Shown here piece by piece: positions 1 through 7,679 of a stretch of DNA of 10,575 bases. The position numbers and the translations under genes are program-made. The notes under the pieces are model-generated. The model was not told the origin of the DNA and did no database searches. It saw only the letters and a list, made by a program, of their open reading frames with translations. Positions within the stretch are counted from its first letter, which is position 1. Each line of letters begins with the position of its first letter. Source of the stretch: Planctomycetaceae bacterium (lineage in GTDB: Bacteria; Planctomycetota; Planctomycetia; Planctomycetales; Planctomycetaceae); NCBI GenBank assembly GCA_020426065.1, contig JAGQQT010000103.1, positions 1 through 10,575 on the forward strand, read 5' to 3'.

Positions 1-801
1 TACGATCAGACCCTGCCACTGCTGATCGAAGACTGGCGATCCCGCTGGGACGATGACTTCTCCTTCTACTTTGTCCAGCTGGCCAACTTCCGTGCTCCCT
101 CCACGGAGCCAGGAAATAACGATCCCTGGCCGTTGTTGCAGGATCGCATGAGACTGGTTCTGGAAACCACACCGAAAACCGGCATGGCCATCATCAACGA
201 TGTCGGTGAAGCCAACGATATTCATCCGAAGAACAAGCACGATGTTGGCGAGCGGCTCGCATTGTGGGCTCTGGCGAAAGATTATCACCAGAAAATCGTC
301 TACTCTGGTCCGCTCTACCTGTCCGATGTCCCCAGGGGGAACCAGGTCACGGTCAAATTTGACCATGTCGGAACCGGCTTGAAGACCCGGGATGGTGGAG
401 AACTGGCTCGCTTTGAAATTGCCGGTCAGGATCAGGTCTGGCACTGGGCCACCGCCAGAATCACTGGCAAAGATACCGTCTCAGTCAGTTGCCCCGAAGT
501 TGCGCAACCCGTAGCTGTGCGTTATGCCTGGGCGAGTAATCCGGAAGGGGCGAATCTGGTCAACAGCGAAGGCCTGCCCGCCTCCGTTTTCCGCACCGAC
601 AACTGGGATGATGTGGAATCCCAGGCTGATCTCGCATCCTTGAAACTGCAGGAAGAACGCGGAAAACTGGCAGCAGAAATCAAGGAAATTGTCGCAAAGC
701 GGAACCAGGCAGAGCCAGGCAGCGAAGAGTTTAATGCTTTGACCGCAAGGCAGCGTGAACTCATGGCACGTTTCAGGGCGATGGTAAATCCCAAGCCATA
801 A
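1..801 (+). CDS. Sialate O-acetylesterase-like SGNH hydrolase, C-terminal part (5' end outside window)
   Basis: The reading frame is open from the first base, so the gene starts before the window; 266 residues of its C-terminus are visible. Family enzymes remove O-acetyl groups from sialic acids or other glycans, usually outside the cytoplasm. The diagnostic block NDIHPKNKHDVGERLALWAL (window residues 72-91) carries the Asp and His (D73, H75) expected to complete the SGNH catalytic triad; the Ser would lie in the missing part. After it come beta-rich segments typical of the family C-terminus, including the stretch YAWASNPEGANLVNSEGLPA. The last 60 residues form a charged, probably coiled-coil tail (DLASLKLQEERGKLAAEIKE onward) that is not part of the usual fold. 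The TAA stop is at 799-801. An internal TTG at 133 is not a credible start because homology extends upstream of it. The true substrate is not decidable; planctomycetes carry many such esterases for algal polysaccharides. Confidence 0.85.
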   Translation, partial: YDQTLPLLIEDWRSRWDDDFSFYFVQLANFRAPSTEPGNNDPWPLLQDRMRLVLETTPKTGMAIINDVGEANDIHPKNKHDVGERLALWALAKDYHQKIVYSGPLYLSDVPRGNQVTVKFDHVGTGLKTRDGGELARFEIAGQDQVWHWATARITGKDTVSVSCPEVAQPVAVRYAWASNPEGANLVNSEGLPASVFRTDNWDDVESQADLASLKLQEERGKLAAEIKEIVAKRNQAEPGSEEFNALTARQRELMARFRAMVNPKP

Positions 802-810
802 TGATCCAGC

Positions 811-846
811 ATTGATCTCACGAGGATAGTTCTTCGTGAGATCAAT
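811..846. terminator. Long hairpin between convergent genes, probable bidirectional terminator
   Basis: ATTGATCTCACGAGGA (811-826) pairs with TCTTCGTGAGATCAAT (831-846) around the 4-nt loop TAGT. This gives 16 base pairs with one G-T wobble; the outer 13 pairs are perfect. It starts 9 bases after the esterase stop and includes the TGA stop of fhcA (842-844, minus strand). No T-tract follows on either strand, so a canonical intrinsic terminator is not certain. Its position between two convergent genes makes termination or 3'-end protection of both transcripts the likely role. Confidence 0.7.
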
Positions 847-2482
847 GGAGTGGCAGCAACTGGCAGGGACTATCATCCGCATGGATGCGGTAGTTGCCAT
901 AGCGCAGGCTGTAATGATCGTTAAACCAGTCCGCCCGTTCCTGATCAAACCCGGTGAGGACTTCTACGGATGTTGACAGGAGTTTTCCTGTCAAGGACTG
1001 ATCCGATTTCAGTTCTCCATCTTCAGCAATCAGTTTTCCAGCTTTGTAAACAAAGCGAGGTCGCTGGAACATTGCGGTGATATTCTCATCAGGCTGCAGA
1101 ATGGTAATGTCTGCGACGGCCCCAAGACCGAGATGACCTCGATCTACCATGCCGAGAATTCGTGCCGGTGCGGCCCGGGTAATGATTGCAATTTCTTCCA
1201 GCGTATATTCGCGACTGATTTCGGCCAGGGCGGAACGTTCCCGCAATGATTCCGGCATCCGAGCCAGCATTGCCTGCCGGAAGGAGGCATCCATCAACAG
1301 ATGAATCATCTCCGGATAGCGGGCAAATGCTCCTCCGTTGGGATGATCGCTGCTCATGGCGATCCGCCAAGGATCCGGCATCCGCAGGTACCATTCCAGA
1401 CCGATGGCCCATTGAACCGCATGCACGAGCTGGCGGTAAGGTCGGAACTTACCGGGTATCACACCGCAGCTGGCTTCCTGCTCGGTATCGGAAGTAAACC
1501 ATTTCCCTCCAGTGAGACGGCGCAGATGTTCGGCAAACGGGGCATCACCCGTAATGGTCATGGCCTCACCCGGCAGAATATGTCCCACATCGACCGTCAG
1601 CTCCGGATGCTGGACAACATATTCGACCAGTGGCTCCACCTCTGAGGCAAACGAGCCGGGATCGTTGGGATCTCCGCCGTAACTGTGAAACTGGATATGG
1701 GCAAAGTGGGCCCGCTGACCCTGCAGGGCCTGCATCGTTTCCAGAGTGATCCTGGCATTCCCCGGATACCCCAGGTTATTACTGTGAATATGCAGTGGAT
1801 GCGGCAAGGCGAGATGGTCTACTGCCGTGGAAAGCGAGTTCAGAATCTGTCGGGGAGTGACGCCAAAGTGCTCTGTTTTTTCATCGAGAGAAGAAAGTGC
1901 CCTGCGCGTTTCCTGCTTCCAGTTTTCAACGCCTCCCGGGTTCACAATCTTCACACCATACGCATGCACGGCGGACATCATCCAGGAAACATAAGCATTG
2001 ATCGCCTCCTGATTTCCAGTGCGGATGTGATCAAGGATGTAATGATTATTCCCGAACAGGGAGAGAAATCCCTTGTCGATGAGAGGAGTTCGGGAAAACT
2101 CGCAGTGGGCCAGCCGGGCAGTCAATCCGGGAATCGCCGCATCAATTGCCGTGGTATAACCCAGAGCGGCAAACAGTTTTCCAGTCGCGATGCAACTCGG
2201 GACAATCGGAGATTCTCGTAATTTTGCAGAGGATCGCCTGCGGCCCGCTGAACCTGCCAGAAACTGGCGGGCATGATTCACCTTGGAACCTGCGATATGG
2301 CAGTGCATATCAATCCCACCCGGCAGCAGAACTGTTCCGGTTACATCCACATTAACCAGGTCAGGGGGAACATTCGCCGGTGCGGAAATGATGCGACCAT
2401 CACGAAACCAGAGGTCCGCGATTTCATTTCGCCGATGTTTGGGATCCAGAATGGTCCCACCCGATAAACGGTAAGTCGTCAT
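842..2482 (-). CDS. fhcA: Formylmethanofuran hydrolase/dehydrogenase subunit A
   Basis: A 546-residue amidohydrolase-superfamily protein. In bacteria the FhcABCD complex moves formyl groups between methanofuran and tetrahydromethanopterin and releases formate; subunit A hydrolyses formyl-methanofuran at a binuclear metal site in the cytoplasm. Visible metal-site candidates are the HxH pair H60/H62 in [15 protein letters not shown], the carboxylated-lysine candidate K178 in [10 protein letters not shown]231/H233 in [12 protein letters not shown], and D379 in [11 protein letters not shown]. All blocks typical of FwdA/FmdA/FhcA are present and the length fits the family. The ATG at 2482 (MTTYRLSGG) was chosen because the family fold begins there; the longer frame from 2575 would add 31 unrelated residues overlapping the upstream gene. 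No clear Shine-Dalgarno is seen. It follows the membrane-protein gene by 22 bases on the same strand, so the two are probably co-transcribed. Subunits B, C and D are not in this window, consistent with scattered C1 genes in planctomycetes. Confidence 0.92.
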   Translation of the reverse strand: MTTYRLSGGTILDPKHRRNEIADLWFRDGRIISAPANVPPDLVNVDVTGTVLLPGGIDMHCHIAGSKVNHARQFLAGSAGRRRSSAKLRESPIVPSCIATGKLFAALGYTTAIDAAIPGLTARLAHCEFSRTPLIDKGFLSLFGNNHYILDHIRTGNQEAINAYVSWMMSAVHAYGVKIVNPGGVENWKQETRRALSSLDEKTEHFGVTPRQILNSLSTAVDHLALPHPLHIHSNNLGYPGNARITLETMQALQGQRAHFAHIQFHSYGGDPNDPGSFASEVEPLVEYVVQHPELTVDVGHILPGEAMTITGDAPFAEHLRRLTGGKWFTSDTEQEASCGVIPGKFRPYRQLVHAVQWAIGLEWYLRMPDPWRIAMSSDHPNGGAFARYPEMIHLLMDASFRQAMLARMPESLRERSALAEISREYTLEEIAIITRAAPARILGMVDRGHLGLGAVADITILQPDENITAMFQRPRFVYKAGKLIAEDGELKSDQSLTGKLLSTSVEVLTGFDQERADWFNDHYSLRYGNYRIHADDSPCQLLPLH

Positions 2483-2504
2483 AAGGTCTGAATGAATAGA
2501 ATCA

Positions 2505-3317
2505 TCAATTGGATTGGTTACTGCCGGATGCTGGAATGTTTGCGGGTGCAGGTGTTCCCGGTTTGGCATCCGCATCCTGGTCGGGATTCAAATGATCGGT
2601 ATTAAGCACCATAATCTTTTGCCAGATCTTTCGCGACAGTCCGGACGTGAGAGACTCCAGCTCATTCACCGACCCGACCGCCTGGGCGTCAGGAAACTGC
2701 TCGACATACATGGCTCCAACTTTTCCGGCCAGTGAAAGCATTTCCGTGCAATAATCGAGGTACCGTCCCAACTCGAAGCGGGTGTACTGCCTTTTGGGAG
2801 AAGATGCGGTATCTGGCCCTTCAGTGTGGTTGAGCAGTCGTTCGGGGTCTTTGGTCAGCTGATGCATATCGATCACATGGGCAATCGAACGTAATCGATG
2901 AATGGCAGTAAGAGCCCTGCGGCGTTTAAACCGGCCTTCGACCGTCACCAGAAACAGAATCGCCGCTCCGATCAGAACCAGATCATTGAACGCCGCCTCC
3001 AGGACCGAAATCAATTCCACCCCTTTCGGAATTCCCTGTGTCCAGTCAAGCAGTTGGAAGCCCAGGGCCGCGACTCCCAGAATTGTGAGAATAATCAGGT
3101 AAGTGACAATCCTCAGTCCCCACATGGGTCGGGCGATCGCGTTTGATGTTTTGCGGGCATCGCGGGCAATGCGATGCAGTTCTTCACAGACACTGACCAG
3201 CCCGGCATCGGGAAATCGCTCCTGAATCCGGTTTTTCAACTGCGTCAGCGTTTCCAGAATCCGTTCCGGATTGAGATGATCGTAGTTATTCTGCTCGCCT
3301 GAGTTTTGCTGTGTCAT
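2505..3317 (-). CDS. Two-helix membrane protein of unknown function
   Basis: A 270-residue protein that I cannot assign to a named family. Residues 1-64 are polar and probably helical ([18 protein letters not shown] and the following stretch). A first membrane helix lies at about 66-90 ([20 protein letters not shown]) and a second at about 107-126 ([20 protein letters not shown]), followed at once by the basic stop-transfer segment EGRFKRRR. The region at 135-245 looks like a soluble helical domain with the segment [20 protein letters not shown] (140-159), which has the look of a conserved signature. The last 25 residues are a low-complexity tail rich in Pro, Ala, Ser and Asn. It sits first in a probable two-gene operon with fhcA; a role in C1 metabolism would be guilt by association only. 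The ATG at 3317 has only a weak GGA just upstream. The divergent methyltransferase gene starts 127 bp away, so promoters for both should lie in 3318-3444. Confidence 0.75.
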   Translation of the reverse strand: MTQQNSGEQNNYDHLNPERILETLTQLKNRIQERFPDAGLVSVCEELHRIARDARKTSNAIARPMWGLRIVTYLIILTILGVAALGFQLLDWTQGIPKGVELISVLEAAFNDLVLIGAAILFLVTVEGRFKRRRALTAIHRLRSIAHVIDMHQLTKDPERLLNHTEGPDTASSPKRQYTRFELGRYLDYCTEMLSLAGKVGAMYVEQFPDAQAVGSVNELESLTSGLSRKIWQKIMVLNTDHLNPDQDADAKPGTPAPANIPASGSNQSN

Positions 3318-3444
3318 TCCAGCCCGGATTTCATTAAAACTGTTTGCTGAAACAGGGAGGCTGAAGAGCCCCGGTTCGATTCCTCTGAAGAAATGTTAAC
3401 AGGTCTGTGTTGTCCTGGTAACGGAAACAGCCCGGGAAAGGATC
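3318..3444. promoter_or_regulatory. Divergent intergenic region with a small inverted repeat
   Basis: These 127 bp separate the divergent membrane-protein/fhcA unit and the methyltransferase gene, so promoters for both must lie here or in the gene ends. The only structure seen is the inverted repeat CTGTTT-gctg-AAACAG at 3340-3355, 23 bp upstream of the minus-strand start. It could be an operator half-site pair or chance. No convincing -35/-10 pair was identified. Confidence 0.35.
3438..3442 (+). promoter_or_regulatory. Shine-Dalgarno AAGGA of the exported methyltransferase gene
   Basis: AAGGA lies 2 bases before the ATG at 3445 and 5 bases before a second in-frame ATG at 3448. The spacing favours initiation at 3448, which would remove only the first Met and leave the signal peptide intact. 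Confidence 0.5.
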
Positions 3445-4668
3445 ATGATGAGAGTCAGAAACTGGAAATTGGCCTGCGTACTGCTGAGTGGGCTCCTCAT
3501 TTTATCAGAAAGCGGCTCCGTATCGGCTGCGGATCCTTTTGAGAAAGAGCGGGCTTACCTCGTTTCCGAGTATGTCCAGAAAGAAGGCGTTTCCGATCCC
3601 CGCGTGCTGGAAGCGATGCGAAATACCCAGCGTCATCTGTTTGTTCCCGGAAGCCTGCGCGATAAGGCCTATACCGATCAGGCTCTGCCAATCGGCTATG
3701 GCCAGACGATCTCGCCGCCGTTTATTGTCGCTTACATGACGGAGATGCTCTCCCCTCAACCGACCGACCGCGTGCTGGAAATTGGAACCGGCAGTGGGTA
3801 CCAGGCAGCGGTGCTGTCTCCCCTGGTGGAATCTGTTTACACCATCGAAATCGTCGAACCTCTGGGACGCCGGGCTGCCAGTGTCCTGGAACGACTGGGA
3901 TATGACAATGTCCATGCCAAAGTGGGAGATGGTTTTCAGGGCTGGCCGGAACATGCCCCGTTCGACAAGATTATCGTTACCTGCTCCCCTGAGAATGTGC
4001 CTCTACCGCTGATTGACCAGCTCAAGGAAGGCGGAAAAATGATCATTCCGCTGGGAGAGCGTTATCAGCAGGTCTTCTACCTGATGGAGAAACAGAACGG
4101 AAAACTTCAGGCCCGCCCTTTGCAGCCGACTCTGTTTGTCCCCATGACCGGGCTCTCTGAAGAGAAACGTCAGGTCAAACCGGATCCACTTAATCCTGGA
4201 ATCGTTAACGGGAGTTTTGAGACGGATGAAAACGGGGATGGATTCCTGGATGGATTTCACTATCAACGGCGGTTGACCCAGATGGAAGGTGGCGCTCCGG
4301 ACGGAAAATACTTTATCGTATTTGAGTGCGATCAGCCCGGACAGATTGCCCACATGCTGCAGGGTTTCGCAGTTGATGGCCGGGAGGTCAAGAGCCTGCG
4401 GGTTCGGCTGGATGTCAAACTGGAGGACTGGCGTCCCGGTGCATCGCTCCAGCAGCGTCCCGGACTTGTGATCCATTTTTACGACGAACAGCGCCGGCCG
4501 ATTTCATCGGACAAGGTGGGAACCTGGCCACGGCACAGCGACTGGGAGCGGGTCGACAATACCATCGAAGTCCCCGCCCGAGCCCGGGAAGCAATTGTCC
4601 AACTGGGACTGAATGGTGCGGTCGGCAAAGTTTCCCTCGATGATCTTGTGATCGAGAAGAGTCCGTAG
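3445..4668 (+). CDS. Exported protein-L-isoaspartate O-methyltransferase with C-terminal jelly-roll-like domain
   Basis: A 407-residue protein. Residues 1-28 are a Sec signal peptide: basic start MMRVRNWK, hydrophobic core [11 protein letters not shown], cleavage near VSA-A (28/29). Residues 33-235 are a PCM/PIMT domain: the substrate/AdoMet signature [19 protein letters not shown] (80-98), the Rossmann motif [16 protein letters not shown] (110-125), the acidic strand-2 end VYTIEIVEP, and motifs [23 protein letters not shown] and [12 protein letters not shown] enzymes methylate L-isoaspartate in damaged proteins using S-adenosylmethionine. Residues 250-405 have a carbohydrate-binding/galactose-binding-like look: it opens with [17 protein letters not shown] and closes with [15 protein letters not shown], as in CBM4/9-type jelly rolls. 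The domain name is inferred from pattern alone. Cytoplasmic PCM is about 210 residues, so this is roughly twice the usual size. The methyl donor outside the cytoplasm is a puzzle. The gene ends 13 bp from the convergent SRPBCC-GyrI gene. Gene symbol pcm is withheld because this is not the canonical cytoplasmic form. Confidence 0.88.
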   Translation: MMRVRNWKLACVLLSGLLILSESGSVSAADPFEKERAYLVSEYVQKEGVSDPRVLEAMRNTQRHLFVPGSLRDKAYTDQALPIGYGQTISPPFIVAYMTEMLSPQPTDRVLEIGTGSGYQAAVLSPLVESVYTIEIVEPLGRRAASVLERLGYDNVHAKVGDGFQGWPEHAPFDKIIVTCSPENVPLPLIDQLKEGGKMIIPLGERYQQVFYLMEKQNGKLQARPLQPTLFVPMTGLSEEKRQVKPDPLNPGIVNGSFETDENGDGFLDGFHYQRRLTQMEGGAPDGKYFIVFECDQPGQIAHMLQGFAVDGREVKSLRVRLDVKLEDWRPGASLQQRPGLVIHFYDEQRRPISSDKVGTWPRHSDWERVDNTIEVPARAREAIVQLGLNGAVGKVSLDDLVIEKSP

Positions 4669-4681
4669 TCGCAGGCCTCGT

Positions 4682-5614
4682 TCATCGCAGCGGCATGCAG
4701 ATGAGGGTGCGGATTTCACTATCTGGCTGATTCTCGCCGGAACTCAAATACAGCTCGAACGCACCGGAACTGCACTGTTTGAGTTTGCGATGTCTGGCAT
4801 GGAACATCATGGTGAACCAGCCGTTACCCAGATGCCGGTAACTGCCGGCATGTTCCACATTGAACGTTTTGCCTGCAGGAATCGTGCACTGCGAAAGAGG
4901 TGCGGGGACTGAAGCCGGGATTTCGCTGACGATAAAACCGGCAGTCAGATCGAAGATCCTCTCTTTCATGTTGAATTCATGGTAGACCGCAACAGGATGA
5001 TCTTCGGTCGGAAGTCCAGCCCGTGCAAATTCCTCGGGCAGCCGGGAATACAGTTCCGACATGATCTGATTGATCTGTTCATAGGGCACTTTTCGGCGAA
5101 TCCCCACCACCTGCATCCGTGGATTTGATCGGATACCAGGAATGCTGGAAGAGGAATGAACTTCGCCCGTTTCCACGTAATCCTTGAGCATTTTCAGGCC
5201 ACGTTGAAAATCCATCCAGATCACGGTCTGAATCTGCGCTTTCATGAAGAACAGAAACCAGGGCCAGGATCCATCCATCCGCCAGGTCACCAGAGCCCCC
5301 TCTCCCTGAGGCTCGAATGTGAAGGTGATGTCGGATTGAGAAGGAAACGGTTTGCGAATTCGGAGCCGTTCTTTCAGTATTCGATTTTGATCTACCTCAA
5401 CCCGCTGCAGATCCCCTGCTCCGATCACTTCGCCTTCCCAGACATAAGTTGCCCCCACCGAACAGCCATCCTCTGAAATGGTGACTTTCGCATCTGGTTC
5501 GGCACACAGCCAGGGGGACCAGGCTGCCCGCCGATGGAAATCGGCAACGGCATCAAAAACATTCGAAAGACTGGCCTGAACAGGAATTGAGGCTTCAATA
5601 AGGAGCTTTGACAT
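4682..5614 (-). CDS. SRPBCC domain - GyrI-like (effector-binding) domain fusion protein
   Basis: A 310-residue, probably cytoplasmic protein with no signal peptide. Residues 1-150 resemble the SRPBCC/START-like polyketide-cyclase fold: IEASIPVQASLSNVFDAVAD, then WSPWL, a GxGxL-type turn, the strand SDITFTFEPQGEGALVTWRM, and the C-terminal helix with FQRGLKMLKDYVE. Residues 166-310 resemble the GyrI-like/AraC effector-binding domain: MQVVGIRRKVPYEQINQIM, then PVAVYHEF, IPAGKTFNVEHAGSYRHL, and the terminal FELYLSSGENQPDSEIRTLI, where such domains carry an ExYL...P...E..T.I..P pattern. Both folds bind small hydrophobic ligands, so a two-pocket sensor or binding protein is plausible, but no DNA-binding domain is present. 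The ATG at 5614 lacks a Shine-Dalgarno. It follows the lipoprotein gene by 112 bp on the same strand; co-transcription is possible but not shown. The stop falls 13 bp from that of the convergent methyltransferase gene. Confidence 0.8.
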   Translation of the reverse strand: MSKLLIEASIPVQASLSNVFDAVADFHRRAAWSPWLCAEPDAKVTISEDGCSVGATYVWEGEVIGAGDLQRVEVDQNRILKERLRIRKPFPSQSDITFTFEPQGEGALVTWRMDGSWPWFLFFMKAQIQTVIWMDFQRGLKMLKDYVETGEVHSSSSIPGIRSNPRMQVVGIRRKVPYEQINQIMSELYSRLPEEFARAGLPTEDHPVAVYHEFNMKERIFDLTAGFIVSEIPASVPAPLSQCTIPAGKTFNVEHAGSYRHLGNGWFTMMFHARHRKLKQCSSGAFELYLSSGENQPDSEIRTLICMPLR

Positions 5615-5726
5615 ACGGATCTACCGAAAGGCGGATTCATGAAGAGCTGAAAATGATAAGCAGGCCACGATTGTGCAGAATCTTGGGCTGCTTGGAAAGC
5701 ATGCAGGATGAATAAGCGGTGAAAAC

Positions 5727-6533
5727 TCAGGGAATCACGATCGCATCTTCCAGCAGGTAAAGCTGGAGCCACTCCCCGTCTTCGTAAATTGGATCGATCC
5801 TCAGCGTTCCGATGACATCATAAGGTCGTCCCTGGATATAGCTGGTGGGATGATCCGGCTGCAGCACAGTCCCGATCCGATCGTAGATTTTCGGAGTGCG
5901 ACCGAAACAGCAGATCTCGTTGTCTCTCACATGCTGGAAGTAAGTGATCCCCGTCTGACTGAGAGTGGGATACATGAACCCACGAATCAATACGCGTTGA
6001 CCATCCAGTTGTCGCAGCCAGTCGGGAAACATGCTGACGGCATCTTCCGGAACCGGCTCCATATTGAGAACCTTGAGGAGATCAATGTCATCGAATGTGA
6101 CCCGCAGCGCCTGCTGTGGACCTTCTTTGACAAACGATCTGGTAGGGATAAGGAGTTTGGGTACAAGCGGCGCAGCGATCAGTTCCGAGGAACTGGACAC
6201 GACCGGGGCAACGCTCAATGATGTGATCGCCGGGGGCGGAACATCCGTCGTGCCGACAGCGGGCGGGCTGGTCGTTCCAACCGGATCAGGCATCGCGGTG
6301 CTGGTATTGGCCGGAACGGGAACTTCCGAGGTGTTTACCGGTGCCGGTAAGCTACTGGTTTCCGGATTGACCGGGACAGAAGAAACGTCCTCATCAGGAA
6401 CAGCATGAATCTCCTGAGGGTCAATCTCGTGATATTGGTCGTCATCGGAGTTCGTGCAACCAGACAACAAAGTCACACAAACCAGCAATCCATTCAGGAG
6501 CAGTTGTGACTTGACCACTCCATTGTGAATCAT
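5727..6533 (-). CDS. Lipoprotein with Pro/Thr/Ser linker and CCFG (DUF3299-like) domain
   Basis: A 268-residue lipoprotein. The start ATG at 6533 was chosen because it gives a clean lipoprotein signal: MIHNGVVKSQ, hydrophobic core LLLNGLLVCVTL, lipobox LLSGC with lipidated Cys26. The frame stays open to 6746 but that extension overlaps the upstream gene and buries the signal. Residues 27-50 are acidic. Residues 51-128 are a low-complexity linker of Pro, Val, Thr, Ser and Ala with degenerate copies of a PVNTSEVPVPANTS-like unit. Residues 145-268 are a compact beta-rich domain with GQRVLIRGFMYP (178-189), NEICCFGRTPKIYD (205-218) and a closing YLLEDAIVIP. The same domain occurs in the adjacent upstream gene. 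I associate it with the DUF3299 family from the pattern (membrane-anchored proteins of unknown function); this is not verified. The paired cysteines C208-C209 could bind metal or form a redox site. It is 14 bases downstream of its paralogue, so an operon is very likely. Confidence 0.8.
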   Translation of the reverse strand: MIHNGVVKSQLLLNGLLVCVTLLSGCTNSDDDQYHEIDPQEIHAVPDEDVSSVPVNPETSSLPAPVNTSEVPVPANTSTAMPDPVGTTSPPAVGTTDVPPPAITSLSVAPVVSSSSELIAAPLVPKLLIPTRSFVKEGPQQALRVTFDDIDLLKVLNMEPVPEDAVSMFPDWLRQLDGQRVLIRGFMYPTLSQTGITYFQHVRDNEICCFGRTPKIYDRIGTVLQPDHPTSYIQGRPYDVIGTLRIDPIYEDGEWLQLYLLEDAIVIP

Positions 6534-6547
6534 GCCGAGCGGCTGGA

Positions 6548-7255
6548 TCAAAACGCGGAACGGGAACCTTCGCACTGAATGGCTTCGAGAGCGTAGACTG
6601 GCTGAAGGCCTTCCGGAGTGGTGTCGGAAGTCAGCTTGAGAACTCCGGCCACTGCCACTCGCCCCTGCCGATAGGTCGCACCCTCGGGGGTTTTCATTTT
6701 GACCAGAATCATGTCGGTCGGTTTGGGCTGGCCGCCAAAACAGCATTCTCCAGTATCCTTCAGCAGCAGGAATTCAGTCAGCCCTTCAGTCTGTCTCTGG
6801 GGATACATATAGCCTTTCAGAAAGATTGGCTGATCGACCATTCGAGCGACGTCCGGATGAAGCCCCATTCTCCCATTTTCAACCGTAAACCCTTTGGCGG
6901 AGATCTCCTGAGAGAAGCTCACCCGGCGGAAACCTTCCGGAACTTCCGTTGAGAAAGCATAAGCCTGCAGACTCATCCCGGCAATGCCAAATGTCAGTGA
7001 GAGCAGAAACGCACCCGTGGCAACCCAGCGTCCACTATAGGCTCCATCACTTCGCAGGATCGTCCACAAAGCCACTGAGCTGATCAGCATGCCAATGACA
7101 GCCAGAATCACCCCGACAATCCCCAGCAGTGATGAGGCAGAGACCAGTGCCAGGACCATCGCAATAGGAACGATGACCGGTGTAGGCCGGTAATCAAATT
7201 CCATTCCCTGTAAATCCTGCGATACCAGTCGGACATCGGCCGGTGCTGTCGCCAT
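6548..7255 (-). CDS. Membrane protein with N-terminal helices and C-terminal CCFG (DUF3299-like) domain
   Basis: A 235-residue membrane protein. After a 26-residue polar start, residues 27-67 hold two closely spaced membrane helices ([20 protein letters not shown] and [20 protein letters not shown]), and residues 77-99 hold a third ([20 protein letters not shown]). This N-terminal layout resembles DUF4190-like modules, though that name is a guess. Residues 100-235, likely extracytoplasmic, contain the domain shared with the lipoprotein downstream: [11 protein letters not shown] (142-152), [13 protein letters not shown] (169-181), [12 protein letters not shown] and the closing [12 protein letters not shown]171-C172 match the CC pair of the partner. 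It has the best Shine-Dalgarno of the minus-strand genes: GGAG seven bases before ATG. It is the first gene of the probable operon with the lipoprotein (14-base gap). Function unknown; membrane anchoring plus a shared domain suggests the two proteins interact or work on the same ligand. Confidence 0.8.
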   Translation of the reverse strand: MATAPADVRLVSQDLQGMEFDYRPTPVIVPIAMVLALVSASSLLGIVGVILAVIGMLISSVALWTILRSDGAYSGRWVATGAFLLSLTFGIAGMSLQAYAFSTEVPEGFRRVSFSQEISAKGFTVENGRMGLHPDVARMVDQPIFLKGYMYPQRQTEGLTEFLLLKDTGECCFGGQPKPTDMILVKMKTPEGATYRQGRVAVAGVLKLTSDTTPEGLQPVYALEAIQCEGSRSAF

Positions 7256-7262
7256 GCTCTTA

Positions 7263-7266
7263 CTCC
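7263..7266 (-). promoter_or_regulatory. Shine-Dalgarno GGAG of the CCFG-domain operon
   Basis: On the minus strand GGAG precedes the ATG at 7255 by seven bases (GGAGTAAGAGCATG). This supports that start and marks the operon's 5' end; no equivalent is seen before the two downstream genes. Confidence 0.55.
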
Positions 7267-7605
7267 AGAGTCGTCTTCACAATGCAAAAATCAGGGGCAC
7301 AGTTCCCATTCATTCACCCCGCTGAAAATGTTTTACCCCTATAACGGCGGGACTTCAAGAACTTCTCACTCCTGATACGCATGAAAAGCAGAACCGTGGG
7401 AAATCGAAATGTCGGAAACTGGTATTCTCGGAAAAATCGTCTACTGCCTCACGCTGAAAAATGAACATGCGAACACACCTCATTTTAAGCCATAGAACCG
7501 ACACAATCGTTACGACCGGTTCGATCCGGGGGAATCGCAAACAATGTGAAATCAGGCAGGGGGAACAGCTTCAGTTGCTCAGGTGTGAACTACGTTTGAA
7601 TAGAT

Positions 7606-7679
7606 GCCACGCCGATTTCTTGCGCTGAGCCTGCGGGCTCAAGGGCTTTTGGGGAGCCCGCAAGAGCCACAGGCGTGGC
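7606..7679. repeat. Nested palindromic element, REP/MITE-like
   Basis: The 74-bp block is bounded by the 8-bp inverted repeat GCCACGCC (7606-7613) and GGCGTGGC (7672-7679). Inside is a perfect 9-bp inverted repeat, TGCGGGCTC (7632-7640) with GAGCCCGCA (7654-7662). Two small alternative hairpins also occur: GAGCC-TGCG-GGCTC (7627-7640) and GCCAC-AGGC-GTGGC (7666-7679). This density of nested, competing palindromes is typical of bacterial REP sequences, often mobilised by REP-associated tyrosine transposases. Only one copy is in the window, so its repetitive nature is inferred. It lies 28 bp before the chosen start of the metallopeptidase gene, so it would be in or next to that gene's leader. 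Confidence 0.55.

Noticed and set aside
481..948. 155-residue minus-strand frame across the esterase end and hairpin
   Set aside because: It is antisense to the well-supported esterase and overlaps fhcA; the composition is not protein-like and no motif is seen.
1685..2221. 178-residue plus-strand frame inside fhcA
   Set aside because: Antisense shadow of a highly conserved enzyme; no domain or ribosome-binding site.
2483..2575. Longer fhcA start adding 31 residues
   Set aside because: The extra residues are unlike the family N-terminus and would overlap the upstream membrane-protein gene by 71 bases.
5685..5705. Small TGCTT-GGA-AAGCA hairpin between the lipoprotein and SRPBCC genes
   Set aside because: The stem is only 5 bp with no T-tract; insufficient to call a terminator.
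6534..6746. Longer start for the lipoprotein gene
   Set aside because: It would place the lipobox 97 residues in and overlap the paralogue gene; the Arg/Ser-rich extension is a shadow translation.
7355..7540. 61-residue minus-strand frame in the intergenic region
   Set aside because: No Shine-Dalgarno, no recognisable domain and low-quality composition; likely chance.
7575..7602. Possible -35 TTGCTC and -10 TGAATA with a 16-bp spacer
   Set aside because: Both boxes match the consensus weakly and planctomycete promoters are poorly defined, so no promoter is called.
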